Of a stretch of 57,930 bases of DNA, positions 16,827 to 23,955 are shown in pieces. Both the position numbers and the translations under genes were made by a program. The first letter of the stretch is position 1. The number at the start of each line of letters is the position of its first letter. Location of the stretch: assembly GCF_001650495.1 (NCBI RefSeq), contig NZ_LWCS01000038.1, positions 1-57,930 of the forward strand, given 5' to 3'. The DNA is from Mycolicibacterium iranicum. GTDB taxonomy: Bacteria; Actinomycetota; Actinomycetes; Mycobacteriales; Mycobacteriaceae. The notes under the pieces were generated by a model, which saw nothing but the letters and a program-made list of their open reading frames with translations, was not told where the DNA came from and did no database searches.

Positions 16827-18179
16827 CTAGACACTCCAGGCGAGCCGGAACTTCTCGGCGAGTTCGTCGGGTGTGAGCTCGCCGTAGTTCTCGTTCTCGT
16901 AGCGGCGCACCGCGAGCACCGCGTCAACGACCGGATCGCCAAGGATGCCGCGCATTTTCGTCGACGCGTCGAGGGCGTCCAGTATTGCCGACTGGTCGGT
17001 GCCGAGCACAGTGATCCCCGCCGCGGCGCGCGCCGCATCGGTCAGGCTCGACGGGTCGACAGCAACCTCGTCGGGCAGGGATAGTCCGCTTTCGATGCCG
17101 TAAAGCGCGAGCCCGAGAACCGCCGCTGACGCGAGGTAGCTGTTTGCAGAAGGATCGATGATCTTGACTTCGACGTTGGCGCCGTACGGGTTGGCGTCAC
17201 CACCGGCCAGGTACCGCACGGCCGCTTCCCGGTTCTCGGTGCCCCAGCAAGCGTACGCACCAGCCCAACTTCCCGGCTGCATGCGAAGTCCCGAGAGAAT
17301 CGATCCGCTCAGAACGCCCTGTGCGTCCTCCAAGCCGCTCAGTACGCCCGCGACCGCGGCCTCACCTTCCGAGGTCATCCCGGCGGGTCCGTCCCCTCCG
17401 GAGAACAGTGGAACGCCGTCACGGGTAAGCGAAAAGTGTTGATGGGCACCGGAACCGACGCTCTCAGCGAACGGCACAGGCGACATGCTGACGCGCATCC
17501 CGTACTTCCTCGCGACGCGGCCGATGATGATCCGCATCAACGTCAGCTGATCTGCGGCTGCCACCGGCGGCTGCGGTGCGAGTGAGATCTCGAACTGATT
17601 CATCCCGTACTCGGGATGGAACTGCTCGATGGCGACGGCCGACGCGGTCGCCGCCGCGGTGACGTCGCATACGAATCCCTCGTGCTCCAAGACGCCGGCC
17701 AACCCGTACTGCGCCCACAGGTGCGCGGGCAGCCGCGCGCCGTCGGGTCCGACCAGGACGAATTCGATCTCGTGCCCGACCGCGGCGCTGAGTCCGGCCT
17801 CGGCCAACCTGTTCTCGACTCGGCGCAGCGCGCCACGGCTGCAGTGCGGATCGGGGTTTCCGGCCTGGTCGAAGAATGAGCCTGGTGCCCAAGCCAATCC
17901 GTCGCCGAGAATGCGCAGGGCGCCGAGGTCGATGCGGATGCGCTGGTCGCCGACGACGCCGGTGGAATCGCCGAAGACGATGCCCGTCTGGTCGATGGTG
18001 AAGACGTGCCACACCGGACTCGCCCCGAGCCCGGGGTCGGCGAATGATCCCATTCTGCGCAACGGAACGGTTTTGGCGTGGGTCAATCCGGCGGGATTGA
18101 CGACGGTGCCGATGAGCGTGGCGACGCCGTCGGCCTCGAGTTGGGCGATCGCTGCAGCGGCGAGTGGTTTGGCGGCCAT
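16827..18179 (-). CDS. glnA3: Glutamine synthetase-like protein GlnA3
   Basis: 450 aa, the same length I recall for M. tuberculosis GlnA3 (Rv1878), with matching stretches such as PLAAAAIAQLEADGV, GTVVNPAGLTHAKTVP and IEQFHPEYGMNQFEISLAPQ. GS catalytic landmarks: GHEIEFVLV (Glu/metal), GSGAHQHFSL, and ENREAAVRY before the cofactor-binding strand EVKIIDPSANSYLASA. Non-canonical GlnA enzymes ligate glutamate to amines other than ammonia, for example polyamines, so bulk glutamine synthesis is not assumed. It sits downstream of an MFS exporter and an AhpD-like gene and upstream of an amidohydrolase. Confidence 0.88.
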   Translation of the reverse strand: MAAKPLAAAAIAQLEADGVATLIGTVVNPAGLTHAKTVPLRRMGSFADPGLGASPVWHVFTIDQTGIVFGDSTGVVGDQRIRIDLGALRILGDGLAWAPGSFFDQAGNPDPHCSRGALRRVENRLAEAGLSAAVGHEIEFVLVGPDGARLPAHLWAQYGLAGVLEHEGFVCDVTAAATASAVAIEQFHPEYGMNQFEISLAPQPPVAAADQLTLMRIIIGRVARKYGMRVSMSPVPFAESVGSGAHQHFSLTRDGVPLFSGGDGPAGMTSEGEAAVAGVLSGLEDAQGVLSGSILSGLRMQPGSWAGAYACWGTENREAAVRYLAGGDANPYGANVEVKIIDPSANSYLASAAVLGLALYGIESGLSLPDEVAVDPSSLTDAARAAAGITVLGTDQSAILDALDASTKMRGILGDPVVDAVLAVRRYENENYGELTPDELAEKFRLAWSV

Positions 18180-18209
18180 GTCAGCTATTCTGCCGCCGAG
18201 TGACTCGCC

Positions 18210-18692
18210 TTACAGCGTGATCTTGCAGGTCTGCCCGATGTCGAGGGTGCGCAGCATCCGGCCCATGCCGACCCACATCGCGCACGAGATTGCCAGGTCG
18301 GTGAGCATTTCGTCGTCGAAGTGCACGGCGGCGCGCTCCCAGAAGTCTTCGTCGTCGCGCAGCCCGGTGTGGTCGGTGGCGAAGCGGTGCGCGAACTCCA
18401 TCGCGATCCGTTCGGCGTCGCTGTATCCGGGCCATGTCCGCCACTGGGTGGCGTAGTCGTAGAACTCCTCACTGATGCCGTTGGCTTCGCCCTCGGAGTC
18501 ACGGGTGTTCTGGCACACCACGCATTCGTTGGCGTAGGCGATGACGATTCGCGCCGCTTCCCGTGTGCGCATCGGCAGGCGGCTCTTCGTGTAGACCGCG
18601 TTCGTGAACTGGGCCATCGCGGTACCCAACTCGGGCGATTTCACCGCGAAGGCAGTCACGTCATCGTCGGCGAAATTCCCGATTCTGCTCAT
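18210..18692 (-). CDS. Carboxymuconolactone decarboxylase / AhpD-like protein
   Basis: 160 aa all-helical protein of the AhpD/CMD superfamily. The redox motif ECVVCQNTRD carries CxxC cysteines followed by a family-typical Asn/Thr segment, the hallmark of AhpD-type alkylhydroperoxidase activity, although many members act as decarboxylases or are uncharacterised. It lies 30 nt upstream of glnA3 and 21 nt after the MFS gene on the same strand. ATTGTA at 18701-18706 (TACAAT on the coding strand) is 8 nt from the ATG, so it may also have its own leaderless promoter. Confidence 0.83.
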   Translation of the reverse strand: MSRIGNFADDDVTAFAVKSPELGTAMAQFTNAVYTKSRLPMRTREAARIVIAYANECVVCQNTRDSEGEANGISEEFYDYATQWRTWPGYSDAERIAMEFAHRFATDHTGLRDDEDFWERAAVHFDDEMLTDLAISCAMWVGMGRMLRTLDIGQTCKITL

Positions 18693-18700
18693 GGGAGAAA

Positions 18701-18706
18701 ATTGTA
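18701..18706 (-). promoter_or_regulatory. Putative -10 (TACAAT) for the AhpD-glnA3 operon
   Basis: On the minus strand TACAAT is followed by 8 nt and the ATG at 18692, with no Shine-Dalgarno. It is the best -10 match among the leaderless candidates here and would separate AhpD-glnA3-amidohydrolase transcription from the MFS gene. Confidence 0.5.
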
Positions 18707-18713
18707 ACGTGTT

Positions 18714-20780
18714 TCACTTTCCTGCCGTGGCGAGTTCCGCGCGGTCGTCGTTCCAGTCGCGCTGAACGAGGAGTCGCTGCGCTATCCGCTCCAGTGCCGC
18801 CTCCACGTCGGCGCGATCCGGTCGTCCCTCGAACGTCGGGGATCTCTCCAGCTTTTCGACGATCCTTCCCACCAGCGCCGAGGTAGCGCACGACACCTGC
18901 CGCGCGCCTGACTGCGTCAGAAACAGCTGGTCACCGGTGCGCAATGCGTGGCCGCATTCGACGAGCCTGTCGAAGGTCGGGGCGAGCACCTCGGGCGGCA
19001 CCCGTAGGCGTTCGGCCATTTCGGTCAACCGTGCCGAGCCGAAGACCTGGCTCTGCCGATAGATCTGGATCAGGGCCCACAGCAGGGCGATATCAGATTC
19101 GCAGCCATGGGTGCCCGCGATGCTGCGCAGCTTGATCTCCGGCGAATGCCGCACGAGACGGCCGACGGCCGTCTCCAGTAGCTTCTCGGGGTCGTCGGAG
19201 GACGGCATGCCAAAGCCCTCCCCCATGTCCAGCGCGGCGGTGGTCTCGATGTCGCGCAGGGGCACCTGCCTGAGCGTCAGTGCCACGAGGAAGCCGATCA
19301 CCGCGACCGGCGCCGCGCACAGGAACACCAGACCCAGCGAGTCGGAGTACGCCTCCACGATTGGTGCCGCGACGGCATCTGGAAGTTGGTGCAGCACCTG
19401 CGGGGATTGCGCAGCCTCGGGCGGCGCCCCACCCGCGGCCAGCGCACCCGCGATCCGGCTGTCGAGGAAGTTCGCGAACAAGGAACCGAAAATAGCTGCG
19501 CCGAAAGAACTTCCGATGGTCCGGAAGAAGGTGACGCCCGATGTCGCGACGCCGAGGTCGGCGAAGCTCGCGGTGCTCTGCACGATGAGCACCAGCACCT
19601 GCATACACATGCCGATCCCGGTCCCGAGAATGAACAGGTACACGCTCTGCTGCAGCACCGGCGTGGTGGCATCCATCTGCGACAGCAACACGAATCCCAA
19701 CGTCATCACCGCGGTGCCGACGACCGGGAAGATTTTGTAGCGGCCCGTCCGGCTCACCAGCACACCGCTGCCCATCGAGGTCAGCAGCAGGCCGCCGACC
19801 ATGGGCAACGTGCGAAGGCCGGATTCGGTCGCCGAGACGCCGTCGACGAACTGCATGAACGTCGGCAGGAACGTCAGTGCCCCGAGCATCGCGAAACCCA
19901 CGATGAACGACAGCACGCAGCAGACGGTGAAGACGGGGCTGGCGAACAGCCGGATCGGCAGCACCGGCTCCTTGGCGCGCAGCTCGATCCCGACGAACGC
20001 GACCAGAGCGGCCGCAGAGCCGACGAACAGTCCGATGATCATCGGAGACGACCAGGCGTAGGTGCTGCCGCCCCAGCTCGTAGCCAATGTCAGGCCCGAC
20101 GCACCGAGGCCGATCAAGACGATGCCTGCGTAGTCGATGACCGGTCGGCCCCGCCGGCTCAGCGCAGGGATCGTCGCGAGGGCCACGATGAGCACCACGA
20201 TGCCGATGGGCACGTTGATCCAGAACGCCCAGCGCCACGTCAGATGATCGGTGAAATAGCCGCCCAGCAGCGGCCCGATCACCGTGGTGACGCCGAACAC
20301 GGCGCCAAGAGCGCCCTGATAGCGGCCCCGGTCGCGGAGCGGGATCACCTCGCCGATGAGCGCGGTCGCCGTGACCATCAGTGCGCCGCCGCCGATCCCT
20401 TGCAGGGCACGCGCGGCAACGAGCGTCTCCATCGACGATGCCATGCCGCACAGGACCGAGCCGACGAGGAAGAACAGCACGGCCACGGCGAAGATGATCT
20501 TGCGCCCGAACAGATCACCGAGCTTGCCGACGATGGCGGTGGCGATTGTCGACGCGAGTAGGTAGCTCGTCACGACCCACGACTGGTGGCCGGCCCCGCC
20601 CAGATCGGCGACGACCGTCGGCAGCGCCGTTGCCACAATGGTCTGGTCGAGCGCAGCGAGCAGCATGCCGAGCACCACCGCGACGAAGATGACGTTTCGG
20701 CGCTGGGTGCCGACAGGTGCGGGCTCGGAACGAGCGGGGTGTCCGCTGGTGTCCAGATCTGATGCCGGCGACGCTGACAT
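18714..20780 (-). CDS. DHA2-type MFS drug exporter with C-terminal helix-turn-helix-like domain
   Basis: 688 aa from ATG 20780 (AAGGCAGGT upstream); longer in-frame sequence toward 20921 overlaps bfrA and is not credible. The first 530 residues hold about 14 membrane helices with the DHA2 signatures LDQTIVATALPTVVADL (motif D1) and LFGRKIIFAVAV (motif A). The last roughly 170 residues are soluble and helical and read like a winged helix (LTEMAERLRVPPEVLAPTFDRLVECGHA, then LFLTQSGARQV). From memory Rv1877 is 687 aa and sits in the same position between bfrA and glnA3. Probably a proton-driven multidrug or metabolite exporter. Confidence 0.87.
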   Translation of the reverse strand: MSASPASDLDTSGHPARSEPAPVGTQRRNVIFVAVVLGMLLAALDQTIVATALPTVVADLGGAGHQSWVVTSYLLASTIATAIVGKLGDLFGRKIIFAVAVLFFLVGSVLCGMASSMETLVAARALQGIGGGALMVTATALIGEVIPLRDRGRYQGALGAVFGVTTVIGPLLGGYFTDHLTWRWAFWINVPIGIVVLIVALATIPALSRRGRPVIDYAGIVLIGLGASGLTLATSWGGSTYAWSSPMIIGLFVGSAAALVAFVGIELRAKEPVLPIRLFASPVFTVCCVLSFIVGFAMLGALTFLPTFMQFVDGVSATESGLRTLPMVGGLLLTSMGSGVLVSRTGRYKIFPVVGTAVMTLGFVLLSQMDATTPVLQQSVYLFILGTGIGMCMQVLVLIVQSTASFADLGVATSGVTFFRTIGSSFGAAIFGSLFANFLDSRIAGALAAGGAPPEAAQSPQVLHQLPDAVAAPIVEAYSDSLGLVFLCAAPVAVIGFLVALTLRQVPLRDIETTAALDMGEGFGMPSSDDPEKLLETAVGRLVRHSPEIKLRSIAGTHGCESDIALLWALIQIYRQSQVFGSARLTEMAERLRVPPEVLAPTFDRLVECGHALRTGDQLFLTQSGARQVSCATSALVGRIVEKLERSPTFEGRPDRADVEAALERIAQRLLVQRDWNDDRAELATAGK

Positions 20781-20896
20781 ACCTGCCTTCCTGGTGAACC
20801 GTGACTCTCCCGGAACATCGTTAGATGAGCTATGAAAGTTACGGTACTCAGGCAGGAATTCCCGCGCGGGCGGGGACCTGAACCTCCGGCCGGCTG

Positions 20897-21376
20897 CTAC
20901 TGGGGCGGCCTGGACACGCACTGCGCGAGGTAGAGCTCCTCGCCGAGCTTGTTCATCAGCTCGAGCTGCGTCTCGAGGTAGTCAATGTGAAGTTCCTCGT
21001 CGGCAAGGATCTCCTCGAACAGGTTGGCCGAGGTCGCATCACCCTTTTCGCGGCACATGATGACTCCGGGCCTCAGGCGTGCGACGACCTCGTACTCGAT
21101 GGCCAAGTCGGCCTCGAACTGCTCGCGGACAGTCTGGCCCACACGCAGTGAGAACAGCCTCTGGTAATTCGGTAATCCGTCGAGAATGAGGATTCGATCG
21201 GTGATCTTCTCCGCATGAACCATTTCCTCGAACGATTCCTTGCGGGTGTGTTCAGCCAATTCGGAGAAGCCCCAATTGTCCTGCATCTTGGAATGCAGGA
21301 AATACTGATTGATCGCCGTCAATTCGCTCGTCAATTGCTCGTTGAGCAATTTCAGAACTTCGGGATCGCCTTGCAT
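20897..21376 (-). CDS. bfrA: Bacterioferritin BfrA
   Basis: 159 aa, the normal bacterioferritin length; AGGAG lies 7 nt upstream of the ATG. Di-iron ferroxidase ligands are in the expected four-helix positions: E18 (LTSELTAINQY), E51 and H54 (EEMVHAEKITDR), and later EEILADEELHIDYLETQ. Met52, the heme ligand of the 24-mer, is present in EEMVHAE. It stores iron as a ferric mineral in a 24-subunit cage and contains heme. In M. tuberculosis bfrA is controlled by IdeR, and IdeR-like boxes lie upstream here. The partner ferredoxin gene bfd is 0.9 kb away on the other strand. Confidence 0.95.
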   Translation of the reverse strand: MQGDPEVLKLLNEQLTSELTAINQYFLHSKMQDNWGFSELAEHTRKESFEEMVHAEKITDRILILDGLPNYQRLFSLRVGQTVREQFEADLAIEYEVVARLRPGVIMCREKGDATSANLFEEILADEELHIDYLETQLELMNKLGEELYLAQCVSRPPQ

Positions 21377-21559
21377 GGCTTGCTCCTAAGAACATCGTCG
21401 GCTGATGGTGTGCGCTATCTGCACGGGCTGCGTACAAGCCCTTTCAATCTAGTCCATCAGAGGGGGCGGAAGCGCGTCGACGGGCCTGCAAAACACAGGT
21501 TTTCAGAAACTACGGCAACCAGGAGTCCCAGATCAGGGCCCCACTCTGGACTGCCTATG

Positions 21560-21588
21560 CTAAGTAAGGTTAGACTGCGCTAACCGTT
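21560..21588. promoter_or_regulatory. Two overlapping IdeR-like iron boxes
   Basis: CTAAGTAAGGTTAGACTGC (21560-21578) and TTAGACTGCGCTAACCGTT (21570-21588) match the 19-bp consensus TWAGGTWAGSCTWACCTWA at about 12 and 13 positions by eye. They share GGTTAG/CTAACC half-sites. The pair lies about 185 nt upstream of bfrA and 30-57 nt upstream of the divergent gene. Confidence 0.5.
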
Positions 21589-21599
21589 TGGCCGTGTTA

Positions 21600-21618
21600 G
21601 TAGGTGAGGGTAACCGAT
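21600..21618. promoter_or_regulatory. Third IdeR-like box over the 21617 start codon
   Basis: GTAGGTGAGGGTAACCGAT matches the IdeR consensus at about 14 of 19 positions and overlaps the ATG at 21617. Binding here would be expected to block expression of the 210-aa protein and bfd when iron is plentiful. The match was made by eye. Confidence 0.45.
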
Positions 21619-22249
21619 GAGTGAGTACGACCTCCACTCATTCATCCTCGCCTGCGATTTCCGCGTCGACGATGTGGAGGTCATGTGGGAATGGTTGAGA
21701 AAACACCGGGACGGCCTTTCCTCAATCGGCGCACATCACGTTGTTCTGTACGAATCGATATGGGAGCCCCGCCGCGTACTGGCAACCATCGGAATTCGGC
21801 AGGCCCGCTCGATCCGGGACGTTCTGCGGTCGCCGGCGATTTTCGAGTGGTTTAATATTTCCGGCGCCGACGACATTCCGCCGATTTTCGGCGGTGAGGT
21901 CGTCGAGAAGATCGATCTCCACGGCAGCAGCCCCGAGGGTCACGTCGGACGGGTCGTCGTCGGCGTCATGTCCTCCGTGGACGACGTCGCAACGCTGATG
22001 GAGAAGGTTCACGACGGCCTCGAACGATTCAAGCGCGGCGGAGTGCGCAAGATCTGGGTGTACCGCGCCCTCGACGACGGCCACGAAGTGCTGATCCTGC
22101 AGGAGATCGCCGACGAGACCAGCGCGAGACAGTGGATCGAGCACCCGGACGCTGCCGCGGAGTGGATGTCCACCGCGGGTATGGGCGCCTACCCGACCCG
22201 CTTCGTCGGCCGGTTCGCCCACCTGATGAGCGTCGGCGGGGGTGATTAG
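21617..22249 (+). CDS. Conserved protein of unknown function between bfrA and bfd (possible double dimeric alpha/beta-barrel)
   Basis: 210 aa, soluble. Two halves look related: residues 1-100 (FILACDFRVDDVEVMWEWLRKHRDGL) and 105-205 (VVVGVMSSVDDVATLMEKVHDGL, then WVYRALDDGHEVLILQEIADETSARQWIEHPDAAAEWM). The second half resembles antibiotic-monooxygenase (ABM)-like ferredoxin folds. Bfd starts 2 nt after its stop, so the two are cotranscribed, and the ATG is overlapped by an IdeR-like box. The context implies iron or heme handling. No catalytic residues can be named and the fold is inferred from pattern only. Confidence 0.75.
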   Translation: MSEYDLHSFILACDFRVDDVEVMWEWLRKHRDGLSSIGAHHVVLYESIWEPRRVLATIGIRQARSIRDVLRSPAIFEWFNISGADDIPPIFGGEVVEKIDLHGSSPEGHVGRVVVGVMSSVDDVATLMEKVHDGLERFKRGGVRKIWVYRALDDGHEVLILQEIADETSARQWIEHPDAAAEWMSTAGMGAYPTRFVGRFAHLMSVGGGD

Positions 22250-22251
22250 CG

Positions 22252-22446
22252 GTGTTCGTCTGCTTGTGCACCGGAACCACAAGCCACGTCGTCAACGAGG
22301 TCGTGGCCAAGGGGGCGCGGACGTCGCGCGAGATCGCGGAGGCCTGCGGCGCCGGCGGCGACTGCGGACGGTGCAGGCGCACGCTGCGCGCAATGATCGA
22401 AGCGCATTTCAAGGTCGTCGACAGCAGGCGCGAAAGCGTCGGCTGA
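22252..22446 (+). CDS. bfd: Bacterioferritin-associated ferredoxin (Bfd), [2Fe-2S]
   Basis: 64 aa from GTG 22252. The four cluster cysteines follow the Bfd pattern CLC near the N-terminus (C4, C6) and CGAGGDCGRC (C38/C41 region). In characterised systems Bfd docks onto bacterioferritin and passes electrons to the mineral core, releasing Fe(II). Translation is coupled to the 210-aa gene (2-nt gap). Having bfd with bfrA across one regulatory region gives a self-contained iron storage and release module. Confidence 0.9.
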   Translation: MFVCLCTGTTSHVVNEVVAKGARTSREIAEACGAGGDCGRCRRTLRAMIEAHFKVVDSRRESVG

Positions 22447-22467
22447 CCACGCCGACCCGGGGGAACC

Positions 22468-23220
22468 TCAGCCCTTGTTGGTGAATTCGGCTAGGGCAGC
22501 CTCATTTGCGACACCGCCGAGCAACTCCTGGAAGTGCGCGTTCTCCCGCTGGGTGGCTGCCGCGATTTCGGCGCGGTAGGGCGCCACGATCGTCTTCTTC
22601 ACCGCGACAAGACTCGGAATCGGGCGCGACGCAAGAATTTCGGCGTGTCTGCGAGCCTCGGGCAACAGGTCGTCAGGCTCGCACACCTTCCATGCGATGC
22701 CCATTCGCTGGGCTTCTACGGCGTCGATCCATTCCGACGAGAGCAGCAGCCATGCCGCGTTCTGCCTGCCGATCAGCTGCGGAAGCAGGTATGACGATGC
22801 GGCTTCCGGCGCGACGCCGAGGCTGGTGAACGGGCACTTGAGCCGCGCCGTCGTCGACATGAAGACCAGATCCGCGTATCCGAGGATCGTGGTGCCGATG
22901 CCGAGACCGACGCCGTTGACCGCGCAGATCAGCGGCTTGGGTAGTTCGGTGAGCGCGTCGATCATGGTCGTGAAATGGCTGCCTTCGGAGGTCAGCGAGC
23001 CGTCTGCGATGCCGGCCTGCATCTCCTTGAGGTCATTGCCTGCGCTGAACGCCCGGCCGGCGCCCGTGATGAGCACGACGGCGACCTCGGGATCGTCGGC
23101 GGCCTCACGGATCGCGGTCGCGGTCGCCAGGTAGAGCTCCTGATTGAACGCGTTGAGGGCTTCCGGCCGGTCCAGGACCAGGGTGCGGACTCGGTTGTCG
23201 TCGCTGATCTGCAGAGTCAC
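22468..23220 (-). CDS. Enoyl-CoA hydratase/isomerase family protein
   Basis: 250 aa crotonase fold. The oxyanion-hole loop SAGNDLKEM is at about 60-68, and the second GVGLGIG loop is at about 103-109. The sequence VAPEAASSYLLPQLIG is the pattern typical of enoyl-CoA isomerase (PECI-like) members, with one glutamate, so isomerisation of an enoyl-CoA is at least as likely as hydration. The start overlaps the EthD-domain gene by 4 nt, so the two are expressed together. Confidence 0.87.
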   Translation of the reverse strand: MTLQISDDNRVRTLVLDRPEALNAFNQELYLATATAIREAADDPEVAVVLITGAGRAFSAGNDLKEMQAGIADGSLTSEGSHFTTMIDALTELPKPLICAVNGVGLGIGTTILGYADLVFMSTTARLKCPFTSLGVAPEAASSYLLPQLIGRQNAAWLLLSSEWIDAVEAQRMGIAWKVCEPDDLLPEARRHAEILASRPIPSLVAVKKTIVAPYRAEIAAATQRENAHFQELLGGVANEAALAEFTNKG

Positions 23221-23927
23221 GGCTGCACCTTATCGAAGGGATCGCGCAATACGTAGCGGCTCGTCGGCACAGTGTCGACATTCTGGTTGGCGCCGAATGC
23301 CGTTGTGCTGGCGACCATCTTGGTCATCCGATCGCTGAGGTCGGCGTCGTCGGCCGCACCGAAGAACGCATGCACATCGGAGACCGCCTCGATGGGGAAC
23401 AGTTCCTCGACGATGGCGTCCACCCGGGGTGCGTCATCGGTCAAGGCCCGCACCACGGTGTTCTGGATGTAGCCGAACGTCGACTGCGTGTCGATCGCCA
23501 CCTGGGTGTGGTCGCGGTGCCAGCGCTGCAACCACGTTCGCTCATCGAGTTCCTCGGGCCTGCGCAGCAGCGCGACGTTCGCAAATCCCGGGGTGCGTTC
23601 CCCCGATTCGGTCGGCGGGGCGGCAAGCGGTACCGACTCGGTCACCAGATATGCGGCGAGCTGCTCGCACATATTGCCCAGAAATGTTGTGGCGGAATGG
23701 ATTTGGTCACCGTAGTACTGCGACGTCCACACGCTCACGAACGCGATCACCGGGGGGTCCAGGGTCGTCAGCGTCATCAGGGAGTCGGTGACTGCCGCGT
23801 CGCGGACGTTGACAATCAGTCCGGGGACGCCGGCGTCGAGCAGACTGCGGGCGGCCTCGGTGCGCAGCCGGGTACACCAGGCGTCGTCGCCGGGTGCGCC
23901 CCGCAGAGCGAAGATGACTTTCTCCAC
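23217..23927 (-). CDS. EthD-domain protein
   Basis: 236 aa from GTG 23927; TATGTT lies 6 nt upstream on the coding strand, suggesting a leaderless mRNA. Two ferredoxin-like halves; the second carries the EthD-like segment DERTWLQRWHRDHTQVA with the conserved His/Asp pair. EthD proteins are small partners of oxidative degradation pathways with poorly defined chemistry. The 4-nt overlap with the enoyl-CoA hydratase suggests joint action in fatty acid or steroid side-chain breakdown. Confidence 0.8.
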   Translation of the reverse strand: MEKVIFALRGAPGDDAWCTRLRTEAARSLLDAGVPGLIVNVRDAAVTDSLMTLTTLDPPVIAFVSVWTSQYYGDQIHSATTFLGNMCEQLAAYLVTESVPLAAPPTESGERTPGFANVALLRRPEELDERTWLQRWHRDHTQVAIDTQSTFGYIQNTVVRALTDDAPRVDAIVEELFPIEAVSDVHAFFGAADDADLSDRMTKMVASTTAFGANQNVDTVPTSRYVLRDPFDKVQP

Positions 23928-23955
23928 TCCGCGAACATAGCCGGGTCAGAATGGA

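Noticed and set aside
16827..18179. Calling this the main nitrogen-assimilating glutamine synthetase (glnA1)
   Set aside because: Length and sequence match GlnA3 recalled from M. tuberculosis, and the gene sits with an amidohydrolase and exporter rather than a nitrogen-control cluster.
20781..20921. Longer N-terminus for the MFS exporter
   Set aside because: It overlaps the bfrA 3' end, has no membrane or family-like sequence, and a Shine-Dalgarno exists for ATG 20780.
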